DNA of 64,000 nt from Massilia sp. UMI-21 (GTDB taxonomy: Bacteria > Pseudomonadota > Gammaproteobacteria > Burkholderiales > Burkholderiaceae_D). Shown here in pieces: positions 31,964-40,693 of this stretch; within the stretch, counting starts at the first letter, position 1, and each line of letters starts with the position of its first letter. Below the pieces are notes generated by a model. The model was not told the origin of the DNA and searched no databases. It saw nothing but the letters and a program-made list of their open reading frames with translations. The DNA lies in contig CP063848.1 in assembly GCA_015277795.1 (NCBI GenBank), positions 4,278,001-4,342,000 of the forward strand, written 5' to 3'. The position numbers and the translations under genes are program-made.

Positions 31964-33118
31964 CTATTGAATGTTTAAGACACGTTTATAAATTTCTTCA
32001 AACCGTTGCCGGGTACGGTCGATCGTGAACTCCGCTTCGACGCGGTCCTTCGCGCGCTGCCCCAGCGCAGTCCGGGCAACCGGCGAGAGCGCCAACACCT
32101 GCCCTAAGCCTTCTGCCAGCGCCGTTGCGTTCTCTTTTGGAACCACAACACCTTCCGCCCCCACCAACAGCGCGGCATCGCCAACATCCGTAACTACGCA
32201 AGGCAAGCCGACAGCCATCGCTTCACCCACCACGTTGGGAAACCCTTCAGTCCGCGAGGAAAGGCAAAACAGATCCATCGCCGAGAGGCAGGAGGGGATG
32301 TCCTTGCGTTCACCGAGCAAGACAAAGCGATCGGCGTACCCAGTCTGCGAGATCCAATCTTCTAATTCGGCGTTTGCCCTGTCGAGACCACGCCCAACCA
32401 TTAAGAACCGGACGGCCGGATGACGTTCCGCAATTAAGCCTGCTGCACGTACAAAATTTTGTTGATCCTTCGCAGCATTGAAGCGGCCCACCGTCCCGAT
32501 GACAGTGTCATCACAGTTGAATCCACATTCCGCGCGAAGCTGCAAGCGGAATGAAGCGCCACCCTGTAGACGCTCCACGTCAAAGCCGTTCGGCACCACG
32601 ACCATCTTGGTAGCGTCGTAACCGGCTGCCGCATGTACCTCCCGCGAAGCGGCAGCTGCACACACGATCGCTTTTGGAATATGCCGTGAGAGCGTCGCAC
32701 ATAAACGCATGACGGCAACCGTACTGCGGTTGTTGCCAGCGGCCACATCCGTCGTACGGATACCCCAAATTACAGTGCGCTGCCCCGCAAGCCGGGCTGC
32801 CAGTCCGCCCAGCAGATCTGCGTGGTACATCCAGGTCTGCACGATATCGGCTTTCAAACGACGCAACAGGAAGACTAAACTCCACATAACCCGTGGCAGG
32901 CCTAGGGGGGAACGCAAGCCTAGCGTATGGACTTCAATTCCGCGCGCTATCAATTGTTCCCCAATTGGCCCCAAGTTCGTAAGCGACACCACTACGTGAC
33001 GGTAATTTAAGCTCCCTTCGTGCGCCCGCAAAAGCCGCTGGAGCATTAGCTCAGCACCGCCGATCTGAAGGCCAATAATCAAGTGCATAATCCGCACGTG
33101 CCTGACTCTGCTAGTCAT
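31964..33118 (-). CDS. GT4-fold glycosyltransferase
   Basis: GT-B fold glycosyltransferase of family 4. The N-terminus MHLIIGLQIGGAELMLQRLL carries the typical GGAE acceptor-side motif. The C-terminal donor site reads DLFCLSSRTEGFPNVVGEAMA followed by GLPCVVTDVGDAALLVG, with the conserved E-x7-E pair. 384 residues when started at 33118, one base away from the stop of the polymerase gene upstream; an internal ATG 10 codons in is possible. Acceptor and donor sugars cannot be deduced. Confidence 0.9.
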   Translation of the reverse strand: MTSRVRHVRIMHLIIGLQIGGAELMLQRLLRAHEGSLNYRHVVVSLTNLGPIGEQLIARGIEVHTLGLRSPLGLPRVMWSLVFLLRRLKADIVQTWMYHADLLGGLAARLAGQRTVIWGIRTTDVAAGNNRSTVAVMRLCATLSRHIPKAIVCAAAASREVHAAAGYDATKMVVVPNGFDVERLQGGASFRLQLRAECGFNCDDTVIGTVGRFNAAKDQQNFVRAAGLIAERHPAVRFLMVGRGLDRANAELEDWISQTGYADRFVLLGERKDIPSCLSAMDLFCLSSRTEGFPNVVGEAMAVGLPCVVTDVGDAALLVGAEGVVVPKENATALAEGLGQVLALSPVARTALGQRAKDRVEAEFTIDRTRQRFEEIYKRVLNIQ

Positions 33119-33119
33119 C

Positions 33120-34073
33120 TTATACCGTCACTTTCCGGTTTCGATGAACTCGGAACCTAAGCGAAGCAATTACCAACGCAGGACCAAGCACCCAAGACCA
33201 CATAAAGAATCGATCATGAAAAGGTAATGCAGAAAATATTGTCGCGAGTGAGTTCAACAGAAAATACAACCTAAACCATGGCTGCTCTACAAGTTCTCCT
33301 GACTGAAGTACAATCAAGCCCAGCCGGGAAAGCATAAGAGGAACGACAATGAAAATGATACTGAGCAACAGAAACGTTAACTTAAATCCCACCATATATT
33401 CAATACCGAAATCACCATTAAGAGCTTCAAGCGAGCTAATATTCATTCCAAGCAAGGAATACATGAATTCGCCGACCTTGCCCGAAATGTTCGTGCAATA
33501 AAGCGCAAGAAACGCCAACCATAACTGAAAGGGTCGCGCCGCTGGCAAATAAAAGTACAGCAGCAATGCAAACAATACGAACACCGAAGAATAATGAAAG
33601 GCTATCATCACAAGCGCCCATCCCAGCGCCTTCACACGGGCCACCTTATCAAGATCACACACGGCAAGAAAACAGAAAAACACTGCGGTAGCGACACCTT
33701 GACGGATCACCAAACTGGCAAGTGCATTCAAAGGAAGGTAATACGACATACCAAGCACGGCAACAAGAGTCGCCATATAAACTCCCCGACGCTCACTCGA
33801 AAGCAACAAAAAAAACGCGTAGAAAAGTACAAACTTGAGTAGCCACAAAAAACCCGAAAAGGAGACAAATTTCGATGCTACCCAAGCCAACAGGACAAAT
33901 CCCGGCTCGTAACGGAGGATGACGTCACTGATTTCAGCTGTAGCAAGTTCCCGCCAGAAGTCGTAATAATAGTTACCAAGATCTGAAAACGGATCAATAT
34001 TCACTACCGGATACAGATGCGCGAGGCCGACGAAAAGGCCTGCGGAAAGAAAAAACACGCTAAAGCGTTGCAT
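33120..34073 (-). CDS. EpsG/Wzy-like polysaccharide polymerase
   Basis: Polytopic inner-membrane protein of about 317 residues (360 if started at 34202) with nine to ten hydrophobic segments, AT-rich codon use and no soluble domain. The segment DPFSDLGNYYYDFW near the start, the repeated F/L/W-rich helices, and RYEPGFVLLAW followed by RQGVATAVFFCFLAV match the EpsG family of repeat-unit polymerases. No other polymerase candidate exists in the cluster, so it is the likely Wzy. The start at 34073 (MQRFSVFFLSAGL) avoids overlapping the preceding gene; starts at 34166 or 34202 would overlap it by 46 or 82 bp. The sequence family is poorly conserved, so the call rests on topology and context. Confidence 0.75.
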   Translation of the reverse strand: MQRFSVFFLSAGLFVGLAHLYPVVNIDPFSDLGNYYYDFWRELATAEISDVILRYEPGFVLLAWVASKFVSFSGFLWLLKFVLFYAFFLLLSSERRGVYMATLVAVLGMSYYLPLNALASLVIRQGVATAVFFCFLAVCDLDKVARVKALGWALVMIAFHYSSVFVLFALLLYFYLPAARPFQLWLAFLALYCTNISGKVGEFMYSLLGMNISSLEALNGDFGIEYMVGFKLTFLLLSIIFIVVPLMLSRLGLIVLQSGELVEQPWFRLYFLLNSLATIFSALPFHDRFFMWSWVLGPALVIASLRFRVHRNRKVTV

Positions 34074-34120
34074 TGTTTTTCTATAGAAAACCCAAAACAA
34101 GAAACCCGGTATTTTCTTGC

Positions 34121-34918
34121 TCAAGGCACCACCGCTAGCATCTTTGCTTTCAAAAATCTTCCACATTGCTTGAGCAATACCGGTAGAGTCATCACACTGC
34201 AATGCTGTGATATTACACGCAAATGTCCTTTAGCCAAGTCGTGCCAGCGCCGTTTCATGCCTGCTCGCGATGATAATCGATCCTCATGTTCGGTATAATA
34301 CCTCCTCACCACAAGGCTGTGAAGCAATGCATAGTTATGCTCGCGTACCATTCGTAGGTAACAAAGACTTTCATAGCCGCGAATATCTTCGTCATACAGA
34401 TACTCTCGGAACACGTCGTTAAGTACGACTGGCAAGGCTTCGCCGCCGGTACCTTTCAGCAAGAAATCATTAAATGCTCGCTGCTCAATGCGATCAGCAG
34501 CTCTCGACAGTAGACCTTGCTCTTCTACACATGCGAAGAAATGCAAAGGATATCGGCGGTAAGTTTGAAGTGAGCGATGCACTTCCGTTGCTGCGCTTTG
34601 AATGAGTTCGTCGTCGGAGTCGAGGAATACTACCCACATGCCAGTAGCCAACTTAGCACCGGTATTTTTCGCTGCACAAACGCCGAGGTTGCGCTCGTGC
34701 ACCACCAAACGAATAATCGGTTGAGCATTGCTGGCATAGCCATCGATAACGCGCTTGACGACGTTGCGCGAGTCGTCTTTGGAGCCATCATCAATCAAAA
34801 TTATTTCGGTGTCGACCCCTTGCGTTCCGAACGCCACGGCCGACGCAATTGCACGCTCGACCGACCACGCGCGATTATAAAAAGGAATGACAATTGAAAA
34901 AAAAGGACGCTTCATCAT
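34121..34918 (-). CDS. GT2-family glycosyltransferase
   Basis: GT-A fold inverting glycosyltransferase of family 2. It starts MMKRPFFSIVIPFYNRAWSV. EIILIDDGSKDDS is the nucleotide-sugar binding strand. GVCAAKNTGAKLATG and WVVFLDSDDEL carry the DxD-type metal site. The C-terminal half (ALLHSLVVRRYYTEHEDRLS) is likely to bind the acceptor. 265 residues. Its ATG overlaps the stop of the upstream acetyltransferase by one base (TAATG), indicating coupling. GC is markedly lower than in the flanking core genes. Confidence 0.9.
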   Translation of the reverse strand: MMKRPFFSIVIPFYNRAWSVERAIASAVAFGTQGVDTEIILIDDGSKDDSRNVVKRVIDGYASNAQPIIRLVVHERNLGVCAAKNTGAKLATGMWVVFLDSDDELIQSAATEVHRSLQTYRRYPLHFFACVEEQGLLSRAADRIEQRAFNDFLLKGTGGEALPVVLNDVFREYLYDEDIRGYESLCYLRMVREHNYALLHSLVVRRYYTEHEDRLSSRAGMKRRWHDLAKGHLRVISQHCSVMTLPVLLKQCGRFLKAKMLAVVP

Positions 34919-35442
34919 TAATTCTTCTTGATTTCTCTAGCAGGAACTCCTGCCCAAACACTATTTGCAGGAACATCTTTCGTCACTACGCTGTTCGCGC
35001 CGACTTTCGCATTCTCGCCGATCATTACTTGTCCGAGGATTTTCGCGCCAGTGCCGATCACGACGCCATTCGCCAACATCGGCTGACGCACCTCTGTGCT
35101 TTCAGTGTCCTTGTTCCCCAATGTCACGCCGTTAAATATCTTGCAGTTAGTCCCGATTACCACGGCACTCCCGATCACGATATCATGACCGTGCATGATA
35201 TTGAAACCGCCACCAATTTCCGCCCGACACGAAATATCGCTCGCGTAAACGATACGGATGAAATACTCGACGACGAGACGTAGAGCACCGCCGGCAATTG
35301 GGACCGTTGTATCAATCCAATGCCCGAACCGGACTAGCAACAACAAATGGAAAGAATGGCTAGTAACAAACAATTTTGCTCTTTTGGTCATCGACCCGCC
35401 GTTGGTTTGCGCCGCAAGGTCCTGTCGTATCAGTTCGAACAT
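34918..35442 (-). CDS. Hexapeptide-repeat acetyltransferase (CysE-like fold)
   Basis: Left-handed beta-helix acyltransferase similar to serine acetyltransferases in polysaccharide loci. The start at 35442 (MFELIRQDLAAQTNGG) is chosen; it overlaps the upstream GT2 gene by 13 bp, while the longer start at 35490 would overlap it more. Hexapeptide repeats run from IGGGFNIMHGHDIVIGSAVVIG to VIGTGAKILGQVMIGENAKVG, with the catalytic-type His in HGHD and a C-terminal VWAGVPAREI motif. About 174 residues. In this context it probably O-acetylates a sugar of the repeat unit rather than making cysteine (inference from location). Confidence 0.87.
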   Translation of the reverse strand: MFELIRQDLAAQTNGGSMTKRAKLFVTSHSFHLLLLVRFGHWIDTTVPIAGGALRLVVEYFIRIVYASDISCRAEIGGGFNIMHGHDIVIGSAVVIGTNCKIFNGVTLGNKDTESTEVRQPMLANGVVIGTGAKILGQVMIGENAKVGANSVVTKDVPANSVWAGVPAREIKKN

Positions 35443-36347
35443 TTGGTGACCTTTGGCGGCGGAAGCCGAAGCATCCTTGTAATTGGCCAATTTCGAATTA
35501 GTTCAACGGCAGCCATTGGATGGAAGGTTTTTACCCAGACCGCAAAGAACTCGCGCCAGGTAGGGCGACGATTCTTGAAATCGGCAATTAATAATAATAG
35601 TGCAGCTGCGTTCACATGCTTGCGCTCCGTCGGGTATTTTCGCGCAAAATAAAGGAATGAGTTGCACAAGGCCCTTCGCGTACCTCCCCCGGCCGATGCA
35701 ATACCAACGTTCGCCCTGTACACGCCATATGCCTGATCATTAACATAGCAGGCGCGTCCTGCTCCGACCTGCTCCACAGTCTCGAAGTAATCCACAATAT
35801 TAAAACTTGGGTATTCCCGAACTCGCATGGCGGCTCGATACATTTTGGAACTGTTAGCGCCGACGCTGATGTGTCGCAATACAGATGAACGATCATAACC
35901 CCCGCTCGGAATCAGCGCAGTGTTCGTTAAATCATCGACTAGGCAATCAGAGCCTTCATACAGTACTTTTACACGATGAAACACAACGTTGCACTCAGGA
36001 TTAGCGTCTAGAAAATCGGCTTGCGCTTTGAGTTTTCCTGGAAGTGCGTAGTCGTCCCCATCCATATGAGCAATGTACATCCCGCGCGCCTGCTCATGGA
36101 CAAACAAAAAATTCTTGTATGCGCCAATATTTTTCTCATGGAGAAACGGACGTATTAAATCGGGATAGCGGGCGCTAAACTGCTCCACGATAAGTCGAGT
36201 GCCGTCAGTTGAGCAGTCGTCCGCAACCACAATTTCGATGTCGAAGTCGACCTCTTGGTCGACCAGGCTTTGCAGACATTGGGTGATGAGCCGTTCTTGG
36301 TTATAAGTTACAACGCAAATAGAAACTTTTGGACGGTTCGAAATCAT
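35430..36347 (-). CDS. GT2-family glycosyltransferase
   Basis: GT-A fold family 2 glycosyltransferase of 305 residues. VSICVVTYNQERLITQCLQS opens the domain, EIVVADDCSTDGTR is the donor-binding strand, and GMYIAHMDGDDYALPGKL provides the DGDD acidic metal site. The C-terminal 100 residues are Arg/Tyr-rich and helical. It overlaps the acetyltransferase downstream by 13 bp and is 10 bp from wzx. It resembles the WcaA-like/GlcNAc transferases common in O-antigen loci; donor unknown. Confidence 0.9.
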   Translation of the reverse strand: MISNRPKVSICVVTYNQERLITQCLQSLVDQEVDFDIEIVVADDCSTDGTRLIVEQFSARYPDLIRPFLHEKNIGAYKNFLFVHEQARGMYIAHMDGDDYALPGKLKAQADFLDANPECNVVFHRVKVLYEGSDCLVDDLTNTALIPSGGYDRSSVLRHISVGANSSKMYRAAMRVREYPSFNIVDYFETVEQVGAGRACYVNDQAYGVYRANVGIASAGGGTRRALCNSFLYFARKYPTERKHVNAAALLLLIADFKNRRPTWREFFAVWVKTFHPMAAVELIRNWPITRMLRLPPPKVTKCSN

Positions 36348-36357
36348 TCGGTTTTCC

Positions 36358-37866
36358 TCACTTTATTAGCGACGCATTCCACTGTTGGATCAGCGTAGTT
36401 CTGACACGCGTGGTGCCGAGCATTCCCGTGCCAATGCAAACGAGGCTGACTACTGCAAGTTGGACTGCTGCTTCGATACGTCCGGTCGGCCAACTCAGAA
36501 GGGCCTGTAGGGAAAAGGCGGCAATGATCGAGCACAGCGCGGAAGGCGCGATTTCACGCGCAATCCAGCGAGCATGAAGCCCCTTGAAGAAGCGAGCATG
36601 GACTTTGGGCACCCAGAGAAGAAAATACACTGCATTAGCGCCCAGCCAGGCGTATCCCGCCCCGATCATGCCATGGTTAAGCGTGGCCCACACGAGCGAC
36701 GGAATCAAAATAACTAGAAACAGGACATTGCCTATCATATGCAATTTCAAATCACCTTTAGCGTATTGAAGGTAGTATGGAAATGCCCCTAAGGCCAGAA
36801 TTCCATTACCAAGTGCATACAACCGCAACACGGGAGAGGCAGCGACGGCAATGTCCATATTCCCCGTCCAGGCCCATAGCACGTGCTCGGCAAAGAAACT
36901 CAGCATCAGTGATGTCGGAATAGCAATAACGGTGATCATTTGGCTGGAACGGCAATACAGATCAACCAGCCCTTTATTGTCGTCCTGCGCGGCCAATCGG
37001 GTAAGGCGTGGAAGCAAGGCGCCACTTATGGGCCCACTGATGATCATCACGCCGCTCGCAACCAATACTGCCATCGTGAAATAGGCGTAATCTGCTAGCG
37101 GAAGCAGTTTCGACAGGACCAACTTATCGGTCTGAGTCACCATGACCCAAACCGACGCCGTGAAAGCGATACTTAATGAAAATTTAAGAACACCGCGCAA
37201 CGGCCCCCAGCTCCATTCTTCACGAAGCTTGGAACTGATTTTTGGAAGCAGGCTATAAGTATGAATTAAAAGTACCGCCAGCTCTACGACAGCAATGATC
37301 AACTGGTAGGAGAAGAACTCGACCGGTCTCGTGCCAACGTAAATGAAAAACGGGAGGACAAGCACGAAGCGCGCCGTCGATACGATAATATTGAAAGTAC
37401 TCAGCCAGACCAGCTTCTCGAAACCATTGATCGCTCCGCGGTACAGACCGCACATCCACCGGAGTGCCACGATCAACGCCATAAGCATGATCGAATATTT
37501 CACCTCATCCAGCGGGAGTTGCTGCACTTTGAGCCAGTCGCTGGCGATGGGTCCAGCGCCAGCGATCATGGCGCTGCTACCGATGGCTGCAATTCCAAGG
37601 AAAATCACTTCCAGTGCTCGTAGCAAGCGCCGCAAGTCGAGAGCGCTCACGGCACCGCCTTTATAACGAGCAGTTTCGCGCGCCATGGTGGGTGTCAATC
37701 CCATATCGAGCAGCTGGAACCACGCCTGCAGCATGGCGAAAAAGCCGACCAAACCGTAGGCTTCGGCGCCCATGTATGTGACATAAAGAGGTACCATGAC
37801 GATACCAATCAGCGTGACGTAGATTTGGCTCGCATAGTTCGCAAGCACATTACGCTTCAATGACAT
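36358..37866 (-). CDS. wzx: Wzx-type polysaccharide flippase
   Basis: MATE/MOP-superfamily flippase that turns the undecaprenyl-linked repeat unit across the inner membrane. 502 residues with about twelve hydrophobic segments. The start NVLANYASQIYVTLIGIVMV and the segment AYGLVGFFAMLQAWFQLLDM are typical of Wzx (RfbX) proteins, as are GLTPTMARETARYKGG and the two-fold helix pattern. Its neighbours (glycosyltransferases on one side, acetyltransferase/aminotransferase on the other) confirm a Wzx/Wzy-dependent pathway. Confidence 0.92.
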   Translation of the reverse strand: MSLKRNVLANYASQIYVTLIGIVMVPLYVTYMGAEAYGLVGFFAMLQAWFQLLDMGLTPTMARETARYKGGAVSALDLRRLLRALEVIFLGIAAIGSSAMIAGAGPIASDWLKVQQLPLDEVKYSIMLMALIVALRWMCGLYRGAINGFEKLVWLSTFNIIVSTARFVLVLPFFIYVGTRPVEFFSYQLIIAVVELAVLLIHTYSLLPKISSKLREEWSWGPLRGVLKFSLSIAFTASVWVMVTQTDKLVLSKLLPLADYAYFTMAVLVASGVMIISGPISGALLPRLTRLAAQDDNKGLVDLYCRSSQMITVIAIPTSLMLSFFAEHVLWAWTGNMDIAVAASPVLRLYALGNGILALGAFPYYLQYAKGDLKLHMIGNVLFLVILIPSLVWATLNHGMIGAGYAWLGANAVYFLLWVPKVHARFFKGLHARWIAREIAPSALCSIIAAFSLQALLSWPTGRIEAAVQLAVVSLVCIGTGMLGTTRVRTTLIQQWNASLIK

Positions 37867-37924
37867 TGTTACTTTTCTCTGTGGACGAGCAGCGAGGGGC
37901 GTATAGATTTTCTGACTGGGGCGA

Positions 37925-38488
37925 TCAGCTCACGGCGAGAAGCTTGTGCTCGAGCTCAAGCAAATCCTGCTTGCGAGCCTTCATCAGTTTCGCCGGTACG
38001 CCCGAGTAGATGGAGAATGGTTCACAATTCTTTTGAACCAAACTTAGTGCGCCAATGGCGGCGCCCTCAGATATCGTGACGCCTGGGAGAATCACGCTAC
38101 CGCAGCCGACGATGACATGTTTTTCAAGTGTGACATCCTCACTTCGTACTCCTGTGTACTGGCTCGGTACGGTAGGGTTCGTAAGTGTTGCGCCTGAGTA
38201 GTCGTCGCTACTCGAATAAATGGACACTCGCGATGACAAGCCGCAGAAACTGGATAGACGAATAGCGCCAGCGCCCACCAGACTGCAGAAGGCAGCAATG
38301 TGAACATAGTCTCCAATGCTAATGCCGCCCTTACCTGCCGAGAGAACGCAAAAGTCATCAATGCGGACATTGTTGCCTATTGAAACCCTGCCAGCGTTGT
38401 AAATCGAAACGCGGTCAGAAATCATGACGTTCTGACCAAGCGCGGCAAACCCCATGGCCTCCAGTGCGGCGCGACTCAACATGGCCAT
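37925..38488 (-). CDS. Sugar O/N-acyltransferase, VioB/WbbJ-like
   Basis: Left-handed beta-helix acyltransferase of 187 residues. The start at 38488 (MAMLSRAALEAMGFAALG) follows a perfect AAGGAGG. Hexapeptide repeats run from NVMISDRVSIYNAGRVSIG to IVGCGSVILPGVTISEGAAIG, then SLVQKNCEPFSIYSGVPAKL. It begins 2 bp after the stop of the aminotransferase gene, an intimate coupling. Transferases in this position acetylate the amino group that the aminotransferase has just installed, so the pair likely makes a dTDP-acetamido-dideoxy sugar (inference). O-acetylation is the alternative. Confidence 0.85.
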   Translation of the reverse strand: MAMLSRAALEAMGFAALGQNVMISDRVSIYNAGRVSIGNNVRIDDFCVLSAGKGGISIGDYVHIAAFCSLVGAGAIRLSSFCGLSSRVSIYSSSDDYSGATLTNPTVPSQYTGVRSEDVTLEKHVIVGCGSVILPGVTISEGAAIGALSLVQKNCEPFSIYSGVPAKLMKARKQDLLELEHKLLAVS

Positions 38489-38490
38489 CG

Positions 38491-39603
38491 TTATACCTCC
38501 TTGATCAAGGACACGACGCGTTCGACGTCTGCAAACGGCAGAGTCGGATAAATAGGCAGACACATGACCCGGGATGCTGCCTGGGACGCGATTGGTAGGT
38601 TTTCCCGCCGTGCGGACGGCAGCCCCCGGTACATCGGAAAGTCACTGATCAACGGATAAAAATATCGGCGTGCGAAGATGTTTGCGGCACGCAGTTTTTC
38701 ATACAGGGCGTCGCGCGAGATCGGAAACTCAGGTCCGACCAGAATCGGGAAGTAAGAATAATTCGCCACTTTTTCGCCCGAGTCGCCCAGGCATTCGATG
38801 CCCTTGATGCCGGCGAGCTGAGCGCGGTACAACTGGTCGATCTCACGTCGCTTTGCAATGGCCCGGTCGATTTCTTTCAGCTGCAACATGCCGAAGGCGG
38901 CATTGATTTCACTCATCTTACCGTTGATTCCAGGTGCCACGACGGTCGTTTCGTCCACGAAGCCAAAGTTCTTGAGCTGGTCGATGCGTAGCTTGGTCTT
39001 CGCGTCTGGGCAGATGATGGCGCCGCCTTCAAAGGTGTTGAACACCTTGGTTGCATGGAAGCTCAGCACTGACAAGTCACCATAGCGAAGGATACTGCCC
39101 TTCTCGTTGTGCACGCCAAATGCATGCGCAGCATCGTAGATGACCTTTAAATTGTAGTTGTCTGCAATTTTTTGGATTGCTTCGACATCGCAGGGATGGC
39201 CGTAGCAATGCACCGGCATGATGGCTGTCGTTTGCGGCGTAATCGCCGCTTCGATCTTCGCAGGATCGAGGTTCAGCGTGTCTGTCTGGACATCAGCAAA
39301 CACTGGCTTGATCCCGTTCCACAGTAGGGAGTGAGCCGTGGCGACGAAGGAGTAAGGCGTGGTGATCACTTCACCGGTTACGCGCAGGGCTTGTAAAGCA
39401 GTCACCAGCGCGATCGTGGCATTGCTGAACAACGCGAGATGTTCGACACCAAGGTATTCGCATAGCGCTTTTTCCAATTGCTGGTGGAATGGACCACCGT
39501 TGGTCAGAATTTTGTTGTCCCAGATCTTCTGCAAGTATGGATAGAACTCTTCCAGCGGCGGTAAGCTCGGCTGGGTTACATAAATGGGTTTGTTATCGCT
39601 CAT
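38491..39603 (-). CDS. DegT/DnrJ sugar aminotransferase (VioA/FdtB-like)
   Basis: PLP-dependent sugar aminotransferase of 370 residues. Visible are NKILTNGGPFHQQLEKALCE at the start, FSNATIALVTALQAL, the substrate loop TTPYSFVATAHSLLWNG, YDAAHAFGVH (cofactor Asp) and the PLP-binding Lys in SFHATKVFNTFEGGA. The enzyme probably converts dTDP-4-keto-6-deoxyglucose, made by the rmlA/rmlB genes of the same cluster, into a dTDP-4-amino sugar. A 3-amino product is less likely because no FdtA-type ketoisomerase gene is present. Its stop lies 2 bp before the acyltransferase start. Confidence 0.88.
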   Translation of the reverse strand: MSDNKPIYVTQPSLPPLEEFYPYLQKIWDNKILTNGGPFHQQLEKALCEYLGVEHLALFSNATIALVTALQALRVTGEVITTPYSFVATAHSLLWNGIKPVFADVQTDTLNLDPAKIEAAITPQTTAIMPVHCYGHPCDVEAIQKIADNYNLKVIYDAAHAFGVHNEKGSILRYGDLSVLSFHATKVFNTFEGGAIICPDAKTKLRIDQLKNFGFVDETTVVAPGINGKMSEINAAFGMLQLKEIDRAIAKRREIDQLYRAQLAGIKGIECLGDSGEKVANYSYFPILVGPEFPISRDALYEKLRAANIFARRYFYPLISDFPMYRGLPSARRENLPIASQAASRVMCLPIYPTLPFADVERVVSLIKEV

Positions 39604-39653
39604 GGTTACCTTGATACTTGGTTGAAGCCCGGTTCCGCGGGCTGCCTGTGTGC

Positions 39654-40673
39654 TTATCGGTTTGCCAGATACCAGGGCATGGCCACTTCGAGCCCAGTGC
39701 GGATATCGTGACTCGGAAGGTAACCGAGACGGTGCGCAGCCTTGGAAACGTCGGCCTGCGAATGGCGGACGTCACCGGCACGGAACTCGCCATAGACTGG
39801 CGCCCGTGCATAATCGACACCGAGTTCGCCAAGAATGTCCTTCAGGTTCTCGACCAAGTGGTTGAGAGTAGTAATGCCGCCGACAGCTACGTTGTAAACC
39901 TCATTCTTATCCGCTTCATCAGCGGTGGCTGCCAATAGATTGGCCTGCACCACGTTATCGATGAAGCAGAAGTCCCGGCTGGTTTCACCGTCTCCATTGA
40001 TAACGATGTCTTCGTTGCTCAGCATTGCCGCAACCCACTTCGGGATGACGGCGGCATAAGCGCCGGCGGGATCCTGTCGTTTGCCGAAAACGTTGAAGTA
40101 ACGCAGCCCAATGCTCTTGAAGCCGTAGTTGCGAGCAAAAACTTCGGCATAAAGCTCATTGACGTATTTCGTAACGGCATAGGGCGACAAGGGATTGCCG
40201 ATGTGTTCCTCGACTTTCGGTAGCGCAGGGTGGTCGCCATAAGTCGAGCTTGATGCGGCGTAGACGAAGCTGCTCGTGCCGGCTTCACGTGCTGCGCTGA
40301 GCATGTTCAAGAAACCGGTGATATTGACCTCATTGGTCGTCAGCGGATCCTTCAGCGAACGCGGAACCGAGCCAAGCGCGGCCTGGTGCAGCACGTAGTC
40401 GATGCCGGTGGCCGCGGCCCGGCAGGTAGACAGGTCGCGGATATCCCCTTCAATCAGCTTGAAGCGAGTCCAACGCTGCGCCCCTACTGTTGCTGCAACC
40501 TCATCGAGGTTACGACGGTGACCCGTGGCAAAATTATCCAGGCCAACCACGCTCTGGTCCAGCATCAGTAAGGTTTCCACCAGGTTCGAGCCGATGAAGC
40601 CGGCGCAACCTGTGACTAGCCAGGTACGCGGCCGCGCGGACAGCTCCTGTTGGAGTCGTTGATAGCGATTCAT
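39654..40673 (-). CDS. wbpP: UDP-sugar C4-epimerase, WbpP/TviC-like
   Basis: Extended short-chain dehydrogenase of 339 residues; start at 40673 ([20 protein letters not shown]). NAD-binding GxxGxxG reads [17 protein letters not shown]. The active-site YxxxK is YAVTKYV, with SSSTYGDHP ahead of it. The length and the N-terminal [16 protein letters not shown] motif are typical of WbpP/TviC, which epimerise UDP-GlcNAc(A) to UDP-GalNAc(A). It lies 20 bp downstream of the WbpO/TviB-like dehydrogenase, the same pair that builds Vi antigen and Pseudomonas O6 precursors. Confidence 0.92.
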   Translation of the reverse strand: MNRYQRLQQELSARPRTWLVTGCAGFIGSNLVETLLMLDQSVVGLDNFATGHRRNLDEVAATVGAQRWTRFKLIEGDIRDLSTCRAAATGIDYVLHQAALGSVPRSLKDPLTTNEVNITGFLNMLSAAREAGTSSFVYAASSSTYGDHPALPKVEEHIGNPLSPYAVTKYVNELYAEVFARNYGFKSIGLRYFNVFGKRQDPAGAYAAVIPKWVAAMLSNEDIVINGDGETSRDFCFIDNVVQANLLAATADEADKNEVYNVAVGGITTLNHLVENLKDILGELGVDYARAPVYGEFRAGDVRHSQADVSKAAHRLGYLPSHDIRTGLEVAMPWYLANR

Positions 40674-40693
40674 GTGTTCGTTAAGTTTCTGGC

